Below are positions 1 to 7,465 of a stretch of DNA of 14,544 nt, in pieces; position 1 is the first letter of the stretch; every line of letters starts with the position of its first letter. The position numbers were made by a program, and so were the translations under genes. The notes below the pieces were generated by a model. The model was not told where the DNA came from and did not search any database. It saw nothing but the letters and a program-made list of their open reading frames with translations. Where the stretch lies: NCBI GenBank assembly GCA_027033675.1, contig JALVKZ010000094.1, positions 1-14,544 on the forward strand, read 5' to 3'. Source of the DNA: Pyrodictiaceae archaeon. GTDB lineage: Archaea > Thermoproteota > Thermoprotei_A > Sulfolobales > Pyrodictiaceae.

Positions 1-147
1 GGAAAGAGCCAAATCGTAGCCAAGTGGCGCACTGATCCAAACAATGTAGGCGAGGGCGTTGTCCCGGAGGATCTTAAGGACTGTGTACAGTCAGCCGTTG
101 AGAGCTGTCCAGTCTCAATAATACACATGGAAGAAATACAGGAGTAA
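1..147 (+). CDS. Ferredoxin, archaeal single-cluster type (3' end only)
   Basis: This is the last 48 codons of a small electron-carrier ferredoxin; the start and the first cluster-binding Cys motif lie outside the window. The tail DCVQSAVESCPVSIIHMEE matches the C-terminal part of Pyrococcus-type monocluster ferredoxins. Cys36, in CPVS, corresponds to the last cluster ligand. Cys28, eight residues earlier, sits where the Pyrococcus furiosus protein has its disulfide-forming Cys. The N-terminal visible stretch (GKSQIVAKW...) matches the region between the two cluster motifs. Cluster type, 3Fe-4S or 4Fe-4S, cannot be judged because the first motif is missing. It probably serves 2-oxoacid:ferredoxin oxidoreductases, which would fit the 2-oxoglutarate-producing enzymes nearby, but that link is inference. 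The gene ends in TAA and is followed by a T-run. Confidence 0.85.
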   Translation, partial: GKSQIVAKWRTDPNNVGEGVVPEDLKDCVQSAVESCPVSIIHMEEIQE

Positions 148-184
148 CCTCCTTAAACTCCTAACTCATATAGTGCATAGAGCG

Positions 185-193
185 TATTTTTCT
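185..193 (+). terminator. T-run after ferredoxin gene
   Basis: The run TATTTTTCT lies about 40 bases after the ferredoxin stop codon, in the gap before the convergent XPF gene. Archaeal termination commonly needs only such a T-run. No strong hairpin is visible. Confidence 0.35.
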
Positions 194-209
194 CATTAGG
201 AAATAATAC

Positions 210-938
210 TTATTCCTCCTTATCTTTCCCGTTTTGTCTCCAGGGCGTATTAAATATCGCGTAAATTTCCTTCGCCCTAACCTCTCCTATACCCTCAACC
301 TTCATTAGTTCAGCGATGCTTGCATTAGCTATGCTCCTTAATGTGCCAAAGTGTCTTAGGAGCCGCCTCGCTAATACAGGGCCGGCAAGGCCCTCGGCGA
401 CATAGAGTATCCTATCGTTTAAGCTGAGAGGCTTCTTCTCGACGCGTAGCCTAGCTACACGCTTCTCCTCTCTACGTCCAAGAGCCTTAGCCTTTGCTGC
501 GAGCCAAGCAGCAGTAGATTCCTTGTTATGTGTTGGTATGATAGGTATACCCCAGTCAAGGACAAGCTCGTCAAGCACCCGGAGTATTGCTGCTATATTC
601 CACCTAGTCCTCTTCTCTATGAGGCCAAGCCATCCCTCAAGAATTATTACTGGACGAACCCCGTCGCGGCGAGCTGCCTCCAATAAGCGCTTAGCTTGAT
701 CCCATACCCTGTTATCGCGCACACTATTAGCGAAGTCAAGAACTGTTTTACGCTCAACGAGGAGCGCTTTCGAGGACTCCCGGGCAAGGAGATAGTAGTC
801 GCCTGCCTCTAGCTCCATAACCGCTACTCTAACTCCTTTCGAGCGAAGCTTCTCAACAATATCCTTGTTCTTCGCTGCTTCCCGCGAGTCAACAATTATG
901 TCTACTGGCGTGAGTAGTTTCTCCGATACTATTGGCAA
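210..938 (-). CDS. xpf: XPF/Mus81-family (ERCC4) structure-specific endonuclease
   Basis: This 242-residue protein has the short crenarchaeal XPF layout: an ERCC4 nuclease domain (about residues 12-145) and a tandem helix-hairpin-helix domain (about 175-228, with GLAGPVLARRLL and VEGIGEVRAKEI), without the N-terminal helicase seen in euryarchaeal Hef. The nuclease signature is complete: VDSRE at 16-20, GD at 46-47, and ERKTVLD at 62-68, giving the metal-binding Asp/Glu/Arg/Lys set. The family works as a dimer, cuts 3'-flap and branched DNA, and in Sulfolobus is stimulated by PCNA. No clear PCNA-binding peptide is visible at this C-terminus. The start is TTG; a well-placed TATA-like element at 981-990 would put transcription start about 20 nt before it. 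Its stop faces the ferredoxin gene, so the two are convergent. Confidence 0.93.
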   Translation of the reverse strand: MPIVSEKLLTPVDIIVDSREAAKNKDIVEKLRSKGVRVAVMELEAGDYYLLARESSKALLVERKTVLDFANSVRDNRVWDQAKRLLEAARRDGVRPVIILEGWLGLIEKRTRWNIAAILRVLDELVLDWGIPIIPTHNKESTAAWLAAKAKALGRREEKRVARLRVEKKPLSLNDRILYVAEGLAGPVLARRLLRHFGTLRSIANASIAELMKVEGIGEVRAKEIYAIFNTPWRQNGKDKEE

Positions 939-980
939 TCCCTACAGCACCCCGTTGTAAGAGGCTACGGCTTCTTACCA

Positions 981-990
981 GGAATATAAG
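981..990 (-). promoter_or_regulatory. TATA-like box for the XPF gene
   Basis: Read on the minus strand the element is CTTATATTCC. Transcription would start about 26 nt downstream, near 959, leaving a leader of about 20 nt before the TTG start at 938. Confidence 0.45.
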
Positions 991-1061
991 CGCCGGGACA
1001 AGAAGGTGTAACTATTCTCCTTACCAAGACCCAGAATAAATAGAGCCGGGGCTACGTTGTC

Positions 1062-1069
1062 GGAAAAAC
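1062..1069 (-). terminator. T-run after aconitase gene
   Basis: On the minus strand GAGTTTTTCC follows the aconitase stop by about 11 nt. It is a simple archaeal-style T-run terminator without an evident hairpin. Confidence 0.35.
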
Positions 1070-1079
1070 TCTTGTTTGA

Positions 1080-3800
1080 TTACTTCTCTTCGTTCTTGTT
1101 CTCGAGGCACTTCTTTATAGTGTTTCTTAGCACGTAGTGTAGTATTCCGCCGTGCTTGTAGTATTCGACCTCTACCCAGTTATCGAGCCTCGCTATTACA
1201 TTGAACTCTATCTTTGTGCCATCGGGTCTCCGGGCTATGACGTGTAGCTTCTTGTGGGGCTCGAGCCCCTCGCTTATGCCTATGATGTCGTATACCTCGT
1301 CTCCTCGTAGACCGAGGGTTTTCGCGTTCTGGCCCGGCATGAACTGTAGCGGGAGAATACCCATGCCTACTAGGTTGCTTCTATGGATTCTCTCAAAGCT
1401 CTCGGCTATTACTGCCCTGACACCGAGGAGATAGGGGCCTTTGGCTGCCCAGTCTCTACTGCTCCCAGCACCGTATCGTTTCCCGGCTATGACTATTAGT
1501 GGGATTCCTTGTTCCTTGTACCTCATCGCCGCCTCGTAGACCGTCATTACCTCCCCAGTTGGCCAGTATATGGTATAACCTCCCTCCCTGTCAACGAGGA
1601 GATTCCTTATCCTTGGGTTAGCGAATGTCCCACGCATCATTACCTCGTGGTTACCTCTACGTGCACCATAGGTTCCGAACTCGGAGGGCTTGACACCGTG
1701 CTCTATGAGGTACCTCCCAGCCGGGCTATCGACTGGTATGGGGCCCGCTGGCGAGATATGGTCCGTTGTTACCTTGTCTCCTAGCATCACTAGCACCCTT
1801 GCACCTATGATATCATTTGGCTTCGGCGGCTCCAGCGTAAAGCCCTCGAAGAATGGCGGCTTCTGTATGAAGGTTGACGCTGGATCCCATGCGTAGAGGT
1901 CGCCGCTTGGGGCCTCTAGTTCCTCCCACTGCTTAGTACCCTTGTATATGTCCTTGTAGATCTTCTTGTATAGCTCTGGGCTTATGTACTCTCTTATCAT
2001 CTTCTTTATCTCGGCCGTGCTAGGCCATATGTCCTTGAGATAGACGGGCTCGCCATTAGGATCATAACCTATTGGTTCTTTCTCGGGGTCCCAGTCTATT
2101 GAGCCCTTGAGGGCATAGGCTACAACGAGCATTGGTGAGGCGAGGAAGTTGCCCCGTGTTAGTGGATGAGTTCTTCCTAGGAAGTTCCTGTTACCACTTA
2201 GCACCGAGACGGCGAACAAGCCTTGTTCCTTAATTGCCTTCTCAACTTGTGGTATTAGGGGACCGCTATTACCTATACAGGTCATGCACCCGAATCCAAC
2301 CACGTGGAAACCTAGGGCCTCGAGGTACTGGGCAAGCCCAGACTGGCGCAGATACTCTACTACGACGCGGCTGCCAGGCGATAGGCTTGTCTTGACCCAC
2401 GGTCTCCTATCCAGGCCTCTCTCAACAGCCTTCTTGGCAACGAGGCCTGCTCCTATCATGACATGGGGGTTCGAGGTATTAGTGCAGCTGGTTATCGCGG
2501 CGATAACAACTGCGCCGTGTGGAACCTCGTACTCGCTCCCATCAAATGTTAGCTTTACTCCCTTCTCTGGAATCTCAATACCCTTCCTCTCGGCGTCCTC
2601 CAAGTACTTTGAGAGGATCTCTTGGAACCTCTTCCTTGCCTCCCTTATCGATACTCTCTCATCCGGATGCGCTGGGCCAGCAATTGACGGCTCAACACTG
2701 GATAGATCAAATTCGAGCTTGATGCTATACTCTGGCTCTGTGTCCTCGTCGTAGAATAAGTGTTGCAGCTTGGTATACCATTCAACGAAGCGCACATAGT
2801 CAGGGTCTCTGCCGGTAAGCCTTAGGAACGCGAGTGTTTCCTCGTCAACAGGGAAGAACCCTGTCGTGCTCCCGTACTCGGGGGCCATGTTGGCTATGGT
2901 TGCTCTATCGAAGGCTAGGAAGTATTTGAGCCCAGGGCCATAGAATTCCACGAACTTGCCAACGGTATCAGCCTTCCTTCTAAGAAACTCTGTTATAGCA
3001 AGGACTATATCAGTAGGAGTCACACCCTCCCTTGGTTCGCCGATGAGCTTTACGCCTATTACCTCTGGTAGGATCATGTAGTATGGCTGTCCCAGCATTA
3101 CTGCCTCTACTTCAATACCGCCAGCTCCCCAGCCAAGAACCCCTATGCCATTAATCATAGTGGTGTGCGAGTCCGCGCCAATAACGCTATCAGGGTAAGC
3201 TACTCTCTCACCGTTCCTCTCCGATAACATGACTACCTTTGCTAGGTACTCCATGTTTATCTGGTGTATAATGCCCTTACCCGGGGGAACAACCTTTAGG
3301 TTAGCGAAGGCTTGCTGAGCCCACTTGAGGACACGGTATCTCTCCCGGTAGCGCTTGAACTCGAGCTCCATGTTCTTGTACAGCGCATAGGATGTGCCAA
3401 AGTAGTCAACACTTATGCTGTGATCGATTATTAGGTGAGCGGGTATATGTGTATCAATTATGCGTGGGCTGCACCCAAACTCTGCCGCTACATCCCTCAT
3501 AGCGGCTAGGTCCACTACTGCAGGTACACCAGTATAGTCTTGGAGTATCGCACGAGAAGGCATGAACGGGATTACCTTTGTCCCTGCGCCGCTAGGCCAA
3601 GACGCTACTGCCCTTACATCCTCCTCGGTTACTGTTTTTCCATCAAAGTTTCTAAGGACATTCTCTAATAGCACTCTTATGGTGTAGGGGAGCCTATCTA
3701 TCTTAGTGAGTCCTAGCTCCTCGAGGCGGCCGAGGCGATAAACAGCGACCCTACCAAGAGGCGAGTCAAGAAGCTCCCTAGCGTTAAAAGGGCTAGACAA
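1080..3800 (-). CDS. acnA: Aconitate hydratase (AcnA/IRP1 type)
   Basis: This enzyme interconverts citrate and isocitrate through cis-aconitate using a [4Fe-4S] cluster. All three cluster ligands are visible, in SCTNTSNP (Cys439) and GCMTCIGNSG (Cys505 and Cys508), counted from the TTG at 3800. They sit four residues later than in E. coli AcnA (435/501/504). The C-terminal swivel domain carries the substrate-binding loop AGKRYGAGSSRDWAAKG. The frame stays open to another TTG at 3860 (926 residues). I prefer TTG 3800 (906 residues) because GAGGTG lies 10 nt before it, a TATA-like TTGATAAAC at 3852-3860 is correctly spaced for it, and the shorter form fits the family's length. The gene diverges from idh and is probably monocistronic. 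The product feeds the isocitrate dehydrogenase encoded next door. Confidence 0.95.
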   Translation of the reverse strand: MSSPFNARELLDSPLGRVAVYRLGRLEELGLTKIDRLPYTIRVLLENVLRNFDGKTVTEEDVRAVASWPSGAGTKVIPFMPSRAILQDYTGVPAVVDLAAMRDVAAEFGCSPRIIDTHIPAHLIIDHSISVDYFGTSYALYKNMELEFKRYRERYRVLKWAQQAFANLKVVPPGKGIIHQINMEYLAKVVMLSERNGERVAYPDSVIGADSHTTMINGIGVLGWGAGGIEVEAVMLGQPYYMILPEVIGVKLIGEPREGVTPTDIVLAITEFLRRKADTVGKFVEFYGPGLKYFLAFDRATIANMAPEYGSTTGFFPVDEETLAFLRLTGRDPDYVRFVEWYTKLQHLFYDEDTEPEYSIKLEFDLSSVEPSIAGPAHPDERVSIREARKRFQEILSKYLEDAERKGIEIPEKGVKLTFDGSEYEVPHGAVVIAAITSCTNTSNPHVMIGAGLVAKKAVERGLDRRPWVKTSLSPGSRVVVEYLRQSGLAQYLEALGFHVVGFGCMTCIGNSGPLIPQVEKAIKEQGLFAVSVLSGNRNFLGRTHPLTRGNFLASPMLVVAYALKGSIDWDPEKEPIGYDPNGEPVYLKDIWPSTAEIKKMIREYISPELYKKIYKDIYKGTKQWEELEAPSGDLYAWDPASTFIQKPPFFEGFTLEPPKPNDIIGARVLVMLGDKVTTDHISPAGPIPVDSPAGRYLIEHGVKPSEFGTYGARRGNHEVMMRGTFANPRIRNLLVDREGGYTIYWPTGEVMTVYEAAMRYKEQGIPLIVIAGKRYGAGSSRDWAAKGPYLLGVRAVIAESFERIHRSNLVGMGILPLQFMPGQNAKTLGLRGDEVYDIIGISEGLEPHKKLHVIARRPDGTKIEFNVIARLDNWVEVEYYKHGGILHYVLRNTIKKCLENKNEEK

Positions 3801-3851
3801 CCTCGCGTTACACCTCAGAATCCCTTTCAAGTACTTTTGAGTATCAACGGG

Positions 3852-3860
3852 GTTTATCAA
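3852..3860 (-). promoter_or_regulatory. TATA-like box for aconitase gene (supports start at 3800)
   Basis: On the minus strand TTGATAAAC lies about 55 nt before the TTG at 3800. Transcription would start near 3829 and include the GAGGTG ribosome-binding site at 3811-3816. If this is the true TATA box, the longer reading frame from 3860 cannot be the start. Confidence 0.35.
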
Positions 3861-3902
3861 ACTAGTTGCGTTGAAACGTACAAATGGTCTACCCGTAGGC
3901 CG

Positions 3903-3911
3903 GGTAAAAAC
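3903..3911 (+). promoter_or_regulatory. TATA-like box for idh
   Basis: GGTAAAAAC lies about 30 bases before the ATG at 3939. With the usual archaeal spacing the transcript would begin within a few bases of the ATG, so the mRNA is probably leaderless. No Shine-Dalgarno sequence precedes this ATG. Confidence 0.4.
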
Positions 3912-3938
3912 ACTATTAATCTATCAACCTAGCTTGAT

Positions 3939-5252
3939 ATGCTTGGAGAAAAGAAGGGTGACCCCGTTTTGGCCGAGTACGATTCGGTTACGGATTTTGA
4001 GCCGCGTTTCTCGAAGGTTAAGCCACCCGAGGAAGGCGAGCGAATAAAGGTGGTCAATGGCAGGCTAGTAGTCCCCGATAAACCAATCGTAGCCTACATA
4101 GAGGGAGACGGGATAGGCCCCGAGATAGTGACAGCTGCGCGCAAAGTAATTGACGCAGCTGTTGAGAAGGCCTACGGCGGAAAGAGGAAGATAGTTTGGT
4201 GGGAGCTCTACGCAGGACACAAGGCAATGAAGATCTATGGCGAGCTCTTGCCGGAGGATACGCTTAACGGTATAAGGTACACACTCGTGGCTCTCAAAGG
4301 GCCCCTAGAGACACCAGTTGGTGGTGGCTACCGTAGCCTCAACGTCGCTATAAGGAAGGCACTAGACCTATACGCCAACATTAGACCAGTATTCTACTTC
4401 GGTCAACCAGCTCCCCATTGCTACGCTGAGCACGACAACTTCGTAATATTTAGGGAGAACACTGAGGACCTATACGCCGGAATAGAGTGGCCAGCCGATA
4501 GCCCAGAGGCCAAGAAGCTACGCGAGTTCCTGAAAAAAGAGTTCGGCATAGAGCTACGCGAGGACGCAGGCATAGGTATTAAGCCGATATCGAGGTTCGC
4601 TACCCAGAGACTCATGAGAAAAGCCCTCAGATGGGCTATAGACAACAAGAATAGAATAGTAACGATAATGCATAAGGGCAATATAATGAAGTACACCGAG
4701 GGCGCGTTCCGGCAGTGGGCATACGAGGTCGCTACAACAGAGTTCCGCGACTACGTTGTCACAGAGGATGAGCTATACAGCAAGTATGGTGGAAAACTAC
4801 CCGAGGGCAAGATACTGGTAAATGATAGGATAGCCGATAACATGCTTCAACAGATAATAACGAGACCCTGGGACTACGAAGTAATAGTAGCACCGAACGT
4901 GAACGGCGACTACATAAGCGACGAGGCGAACGCCCTAGTCGGGGGCATAGGAATGGCAGCAGGAATGAACGCTGGAGACTACATGGCAGTAGCAGAGCCA
5001 GTACACGGCACAGCACCAAAATACGCTGGCAAAGACCTAGCTAACCCAACAGCAGAGATCCTAAGCGGCACACTACTAATCAAACACATACTTGGATGGA
5101 GAGAAGCAGCAAACCTAATAATAGAGGCCATAAAGCGCGCAATAAAGGAGAAGAAAGTAACACAAGACTTGGCAAGACACATGCCCGGAGTAAAACCACT
5201 CAAGACAAGCGAGTACACACAGGTATTGATAAACTATATAAAAGAAGCATAA
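3939..5252 (+). CDS. icd: Isocitrate dehydrogenase, NADP-dependent
   Basis: This 437-residue enzyme oxidatively decarboxylates isocitrate to 2-oxoglutarate. Length and sequence resemble the Aeropyrum pernix enzyme (about 435 residues) throughout. Visible landmarks are the N-terminal EGDGIGPE loop; GYRSLNVAIR (Ser133 corresponds to the isocitrate-binding, regulatory Ser113 of E. coli); ENTEDLYAGIEW; MHKGNIMKYTEGAF; NDRIADNMLQQI; the metal-site stretch NGDYISDEANALVGG; and HGTAPKYAGKDLANP. In the last, Lys361-Tyr362 match the NADP 2'-phosphate contacts of E. coli Icd, so NADP is the expected cofactor. ATG 3939 fits the family N-terminus and the promoter position. The gene is divergent from acnA and convergent with gltA, and no signs of operon linkage are seen. 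Confidence 0.96.
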   Translation: MLGEKKGDPVLAEYDSVTDFEPRFSKVKPPEEGERIKVVNGRLVVPDKPIVAYIEGDGIGPEIVTAARKVIDAAVEKAYGGKRKIVWWELYAGHKAMKIYGELLPEDTLNGIRYTLVALKGPLETPVGGGYRSLNVAIRKALDLYANIRPVFYFGQPAPHCYAEHDNFVIFRENTEDLYAGIEWPADSPEAKKLREFLKKEFGIELREDAGIGIKPISRFATQRLMRKALRWAIDNKNRIVTIMHKGNIMKYTEGAFRQWAYEVATTEFRDYVVTEDELYSKYGGKLPEGKILVNDRIADNMLQQIITRPWDYEVIVAPNVNGDYISDEANALVGGIGMAAGMNAGDYMAVAEPVHGTAPKYAGKDLANPTAEILSGTLLIKHILGWREAANLIIEAIKRAIKEKKVTQDLARHMPGVKPLKTSEYTQVLINYIKEA

Positions 5253-5266
5253 TCCACTCACCAAAA

Positions 5267-5276
5267 ACCTTTTACT
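5267..5276 (+). terminator. T-run after idh
   Basis: ACCTTTTACT follows the idh stop by about 15 bases, and a second T-run (CTTCTTTTA) occurs near 5304. This 180-base convergent gap before gltA holds no gene I can support. Confidence 0.3.
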
Positions 5277-5394
5277 AATAAAGCCCCGCGGACAGCGCTT
5301 CACTTCTTTTAAAATCCTTCTTAAGCCTGGCTCGTCTCCCCAAAAGGATGAAGGGATATCAGCGATTTTTATGAGAAAACAAATTAACTAACTA

Positions 5395-5410
5395 AGAAAA
5401 ATAAAAAATA
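5395..5410 (-). terminator. T-rich terminator of citrate synthase gene
   Basis: Read on the minus strand this is TATTTTTTATTTTTCT, two long T-runs starting about 20 bases after the gltA stop. It is the strongest T-run in the window and matches archaeal intrinsic termination. Confidence 0.5.
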
Positions 5411-5432
5411 ATGCGAGAAAGTCTGTTTAGCT

Positions 5433-6623
5433 TTATCTCTTGCAGCGCTCCTCTAGGGGCTTATAGACAAGGCCCTTGGGACCGTCGTAGTCCTCTTTAG
5501 GCCTTATTATCTTATTGTTACTCACTTGCTCTATGTAGTGTGCTGTCCACCCGACAACCCTGCCTATTGCGAAGATTGGTGTATAGAACTCCTTTGGTAT
5601 CTTGAGCAGATAGTACAGCGCACCGGTATAGAGGTCTATGTTGCTCGGTATCCTCTTTAGCTCCCACATGGTCTTCTCTAGCTCGTTTATCATGTCAAGG
5701 AACTTCCTGGCCTCTGCACTGGTCTCCGCTAGTTTCTCAAGCCACTCACGTAGCACATCTGTCCGCGGGTCATGCAGCTTATAAACGCGGTGACCGAAGC
5801 CCATTATCTTCTCGTGGCGCTTAAGCTTCTGCTCAACATACCACCTAACGTTCTCCGGCGAGCCTATCTCCAGCATCATCTCTATTGCTTTCTGGTTAGC
5901 GCCACCATGCAGTGGGCCTTTGAGCGCACCTATAGCACCCGCTATTGCCGAATACATATCGCTCAGTGTTGAGGCTATAACTCTCGTAGTGAACGTCGAC
6001 GCGTTGAAGCCGTGATCCATGTAGAGGACAAGGCTTGACTCGAAAGCCCTAGCCTCGGTATCAGTAGGCATATCCCCGCCACGTATCATCCGTAGAACAT
6101 CCTTTGCATGGTTAAGCGACCTATCCGGCTCAACCACGCGCCCATAGCGGGAGAGGAACCACCCATTTATAAATAGGAGCGGGAGCTTAGCTATTATCCT
6201 AATAGCTCTTTCATATAGCTTATCTATGCTCAAATCCCCGGCATCCGGGTCATACATGCCGAGGAGGAGTAAACCATACGAGCCATAGAACATCGGGTGA
6301 GCAAAGGGCGGGATCTGCTTAAGCGCATCTATTACCTTAACGGGTATCCATCTCTCAGAGTTAAGCTTCTTACTAAACTCTCTAAGCTCATCCTCGCACG
6401 GCAGCCTACCGAAGAGAATCAGATAAGCAGCTTCCTCGAAGGTTGCATGCTTGCCTAGGTCGTCTATCCTATATCCACGTATTATGGTTATTTGGCCCTT
6501 CGGGTCAACATAGGATATCTTGGTAGTATCCACTATAACATTAGCACAGCCCTTAGGAATGCGTATATACTGGGGCTCGGCTCTCTTCTCCTCCTTTTTT
6601 AACTCGGGCTTTTGCTCCACCAT
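5433..6623 (-). CDS. gltA: Citrate synthase
   Basis: This 396-residue protein condenses acetyl-CoA with oxaloacetate to give citrate. The catalytic triad of the family is visible: His239 in LHGGANQKA, His278 in GFGHRVYKLHDPRTD, and Asp330 in SNIDLYTG. The C-terminal TPIFAIGRVVGWTAHYIEQ block is also typical of the small, dimeric archaeal and Gram-positive type. The N-terminus carries a charged extension of about 20 residues (MVEQKPELKKEEKRAEPQ) before the conserved fold. ATG 6623 is fixed by an in-frame TAG just upstream; a GGAGGT lies about 20 nt before the ATG, farther than usual. A 2-methylcitrate synthase activity cannot be excluded by sequence alone, but the aconitase and isocitrate dehydrogenase next door favour citrate. 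Confidence 0.94.
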   Translation of the reverse strand: MVEQKPELKKEEKRAEPQYIRIPKGCANVIVDTTKISYVDPKGQITIIRGYRIDDLGKHATFEEAAYLILFGRLPCEDELREFSKKLNSERWIPVKVIDALKQIPPFAHPMFYGSYGLLLLGMYDPDAGDLSIDKLYERAIRIIAKLPLLFINGWFLSRYGRVVEPDRSLNHAKDVLRMIRGGDMPTDTEARAFESSLVLYMDHGFNASTFTTRVIASTLSDMYSAIAGAIGALKGPLHGGANQKAIEMMLEIGSPENVRWYVEQKLKRHEKIMGFGHRVYKLHDPRTDVLREWLEKLAETSAEARKFLDMINELEKTMWELKRIPSNIDLYTGALYYLLKIPKEFYTPIFAIGRVVGWTAHYIEQVSNNKIIRPKEDYDGPKGLVYKPLEERCKR

Positions 6624-6695
6624 TCGGTACCGCCCACTCTAAGACCTCCGTGTAGTATTGGTGTTGCTTCCTCTTAATTAGTGTTTGTATCCCAC

Positions 6696-6705
6696 TATAA
6701 TTAAA
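6696..6705 (-). promoter_or_regulatory. TATA-like box for citrate synthase gene
   Basis: On the minus strand TTTAATTATA is a strong AT-rich archaeal TATA candidate. Transcription would begin near 6675, giving a leader of about 50 nt that contains the GGAGGT seen before the gene. Confidence 0.4.
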
Positions 6706-6797
6706 CTATTATCAGGAAAGATTTGAACAAAACAATTATAACAATAATAACCGCTAAGAAGCAGGGAAATTCATCACAATTTAGAGAGAAGAGGTGA

Positions 6798-6906
6798 TGG
6801 GCCCGCCGGGATTCGAACCCGGGACCACGGGGTCCCGAGTCGGGCTCAGCCCGCGCCACGCGCGGTGCTGAGTACCCCGCATCCTACCAAGCTAGACGAC
6901 GGGCCC
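6798..6906 (-). tRNA. tRNA-Pro(CGG) with an intron
   Basis: The minus strand folds into a complete tRNA once a 35-nt insert is removed. The acceptor stem is GGGCCCG with CGGGCCC and discriminator A73. The D-stem GTCT pairs with GGAT (with wobble), followed by G26. The anticodon stem CGGGG pairs with CCCCG, and the T-arm is CCGGG-TTCGAAT-CCCGG. After splicing, the loop reads TTCGGGA, giving anticodon CGG for proline. The unspliced gene has 42 nt between the two halves of the anticodon stem where 7 belong. Mature length is 74 nt. CCA is not encoded: the bases after A73 are TCA. G26 is the known target position of Trm1, which is encoded in this window. Confidence 0.93.
6839..6873 (-). other. tRNA intron at position 32/33 (bulge-helix-bulge)
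   Basis: The proposed 35-nt intron begins ACTCAGC and ends CCCGAC. Inside it, CTCAGC pairs with GCTGAG and CCGCGC with GCGCGG around a GTG loop, with one bulged A. Next to the hairpin, CGGG of the 5' exon can pair with CCCG of the intron as the 4-bp central helix, flanked by 3-nt bulges GTA and ACT. Cutting each bulge after its second base, as the archaeal splicing endonuclease does, joins T32 to T33 and restores the TTCGGGA loop. The outer exon helix is weak, so this is a relaxed form of the motif. Confidence 0.82.
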
Positions 6907-7040
6907 ACTCAGCCATGTATGTTTGTATGTGTAGATCCCCTGCCTAGGGTTTTTCTCTCTTATCTCCGCGTGAGTACCGTGGATGAAGGTTTGCCTGGAT
7001 TAGCTAGAGCGGTATAACGCTATTGGTATGGGGCAGTATG

Positions 7041-7049
7041 CTTATAGAG
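7041..7049 (+). promoter_or_regulatory. TATA-like box for eL38 gene
   Basis: CTTATAGAG lies about 43 bases before the ATG at 7088. Transcription would start near 7071, downstream of the earlier in-frame ATG at 7028, and so supports the later start. Confidence 0.35.
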
Positions 7050-7087
7050 GCTTGTGTACTGTCGCGGTGGTGGGGGGTTCTCAGGAG

Positions 7088-7357
7088 ATGCCGGTGGAGC
7101 TTAGGAGCGAGGACGAGTTCCTAAAGGTGCTAGAGCGGGCTTCGGAGTGCAGAGTTAAGCTGGGCTATAGGCGGGTTGAGACGGAGGAGGGTCGTAGGAG
7201 GATACGTGTATTGAAGGTTAAGGCGAGGACTCCTCGTTATCTATACACCTTAGTCTTTGAGAATGTTGACAAGGGTATAGAGTTTGTTAAAGGTATAAGG
7301 GATAGGTGCGGTAACCTAGTTGTTCTTGACAAGGAGGTTGAGGAGCGGCTAGGCTAG
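7088..7357 (+). CDS. rpl38e: Large-subunit ribosomal protein eL38
   Basis: The 89-residue product resembles eukaryotic and crenarchaeal eL38. The diagnostic stretch is RTPRYLYTLVF (about residues 47-57), which corresponds to CSRYLYTLVI in eukaryotes, preceded by a basic strand and followed by a short helix (VDKGIEFVKGI). The N-terminus MPVELRSEDEFLKVL matches the usual MP-x-E-I opening of the family. The frame is open to an ATG at 7028 (109 residues), but the extra 20 residues fit nothing in the family, and the promoter candidate and a G-rich ribosome-binding region (GGTGGGGGG) favour ATG 7088. An insert of about 10 residues (YRRVETEEGRR, near 27-37) makes this protein somewhat longer than eukaryotic eL38. 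It stands alone between tRNA-Pro and the hydrolase gene, outside any ribosomal operon. Confidence 0.8.
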   Translation: MPVELRSEDEFLKVLERASECRVKLGYRRVETEEGRRRIRVLKVKARTPRYLYTLVFENVDKGIEFVKGIRDRCGNLVVLDKEVEERLG

Positions 7358-7382
7358 CTGCGCTCTCAGGGCTCTATTACGG

Positions 7383-7391
7383 GGATTTTTA
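7383..7391 (+). terminator. T-run after eL38 gene
   Basis: GGATTTTTA lies about 25 bases after the eL38 stop and before the next promoter candidate. No hairpin is evident. Confidence 0.3.
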
Positions 7392-7422
7392 CGTCGCGGA
7401 GAGTTAAACATAACCTGGTTCT

Positions 7423-7434
7423 CATTATATATGT
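7423..7434 (+). promoter_or_regulatory. TATA-like box for the hydrolase gene
   Basis: ATTATATATGTA sits about 35-40 bases before the ATG at 7466. Expected transcription start is near 7455, between the upstream GTG (7451) and this ATG, so the ATG is the better start. Confidence 0.45.
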
Positions 7435-7465
7435 ATTACTGGGACCCCTGGTGGTCCTAGCACGG

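Noticed and set aside
2284..2754. 156-codon open frame on the plus strand inside the aconitase gene
   Set aside because: It lies wholly antisense to a well-conserved aconitase region, including the cluster Cys codons; its translation shows no domain and no promoter precedes it.
6750..6780. C-box-like GTGATGA on the minus strand after tRNA-Pro, considered as a C/D box sRNA
   Set aside because: No D' or C' boxes occur at guide-length spacing, the nearest CTGA is over 60 nt away, and no terminal stem forms.
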